Source of the DNA: SBBG01 sp033717875
GTDB taxonomy: Bacteria > Pseudomonadota > Gammaproteobacteria > Ga0077554 > Ga007554
Length of the DNA: 23,775 nucleotides
Reading direction: 5' to 3'
Assembly (NCBI GenBank): GCA_033717875.1
Contig: JADDKJ010000047.1
Location: 1-23,775, forward strand
Both the position numbers and the translations under genes were made by a program. Position 1 is the stretch's first letter. Each line of letters begins with the position of its first letter. This document shows positions 23,645 to 23,775 of this stretch, in pieces. Below the pieces are notes generated by a model. The model saw nothing but the letters and a program-made list of their open reading frames with translations. It had not been told where the DNA came from and made no database searches.

Positions 23645-23775
23645 TTTTGGGTCTTCAGGAAATCGTGTGGGTCATTTTGCACGAAATTCATATAGCCGGG
23701 AGCATGCAAGTGAGAATTTTGAGTCTCAGATATTCCTCATCTCTGATCCCGTATGCCCGGCGCTGGATGACGCGA
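23645..23775. repeat. Right copy of the 131-bp exact inverted terminal repeat
   Basis: Exact reverse complement of bases 1-131. It begins 9 bp after the GST stop codon and runs to the window end. It contains no gene of its own that I can see. Read on the plus strand it matches the sense strand of the truncated enolase-like gene, so a copy of that gene's interior, or a false join, is placed here. Confidence 0.95.

Noticed and set aside
1..23775. The window as a closed circle.
   Set aside because: The terminal repeat is inverted, not direct, so the ends cannot be joined into a circle.
1..23775. tRNA or rRNA genes, CRISPR arrays, transposases, toxin-antitoxin pairs.
   Set aside because: None was seen on either strand; the gaps between genes are all under 300 bp and are explained by promoters, leaders and repeats.

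Overview
The window looks like a gammaproteobacterial chromosome fragment (perhaps betaproteobacterial; assigned from gene content only). About 20 kb of it is one nitrate-assimilation and molybdenum-cofactor locus, followed on the left by a compositionally different lipid/amide-type module. Everything from position 1 to about 20,350 is transcribed leftwards (minus strand); the last 3 kb runs rightwards.

Right to left on the minus strand: nasT, an ANTAR antiterminator (20348-19776); a leader RNA with the two-hexaloop ANTAR target and an intrinsic terminator; nrtA-nrtB-nrtD, a nitrate ABC importer; an outer-membrane porin closed by an intrinsic terminator; narK, an MFS nitrate/nitrite transporter; a PP2C phosphatase-Ser/Thr kinase fusion; nirB-nirD (NADH nitrite reductase); nasA (assimilatory nitrate reductase); and modA-modB-modC (molybdate importer). 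Divergent from nasT, on the plus strand, moaB-moeA-mobA make and mature the Mo cofactor NasA needs, and a GST-fold gene overlaps mobA. The locus therefore encodes nitrate entry, both reduction steps to ammonium, Mo uptake and late Moco synthesis.

Regulation can be read from the DNA. Three sigma-54 promoters (GG-N10-GC) lie upstream of nasT, narK and nirB. Each has a pair of NtrC-like sites (TGCACC/GGTGCA) about 30-33 bp apart, centred roughly 110-165 bp upstream of the predicted start. Nitrogen limitation probably opens all three units. The nrt-porin unit has a second, nitrate-type checkpoint: NasT should bind the leader hairpins and prevent termination. No nasS (the usual nitrate-sensing partner of NasT), ntrB or ntrC gene is in the window.

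The left 3.5 kb (a four-helix membrane protein, a sterol-desaturase/fatty-acid-hydroxylase family protein, a GH3-family adenylating enzyme and the N-terminal part of an enolase-superfamily enzyme) is tightly packed, AT-richer than the nitrate genes, and follows modC by only 64 bp. Its product is unknown to me, and it is the best candidate for an undescribed pathway here. The two window ends carry an exact 131-bp inverted repeat, which may be a real flanking repeat or an assembly artefact. No tRNA, rRNA, CRISPR array or transposase was seen, and no stretch over 300 bp lacks a gene.
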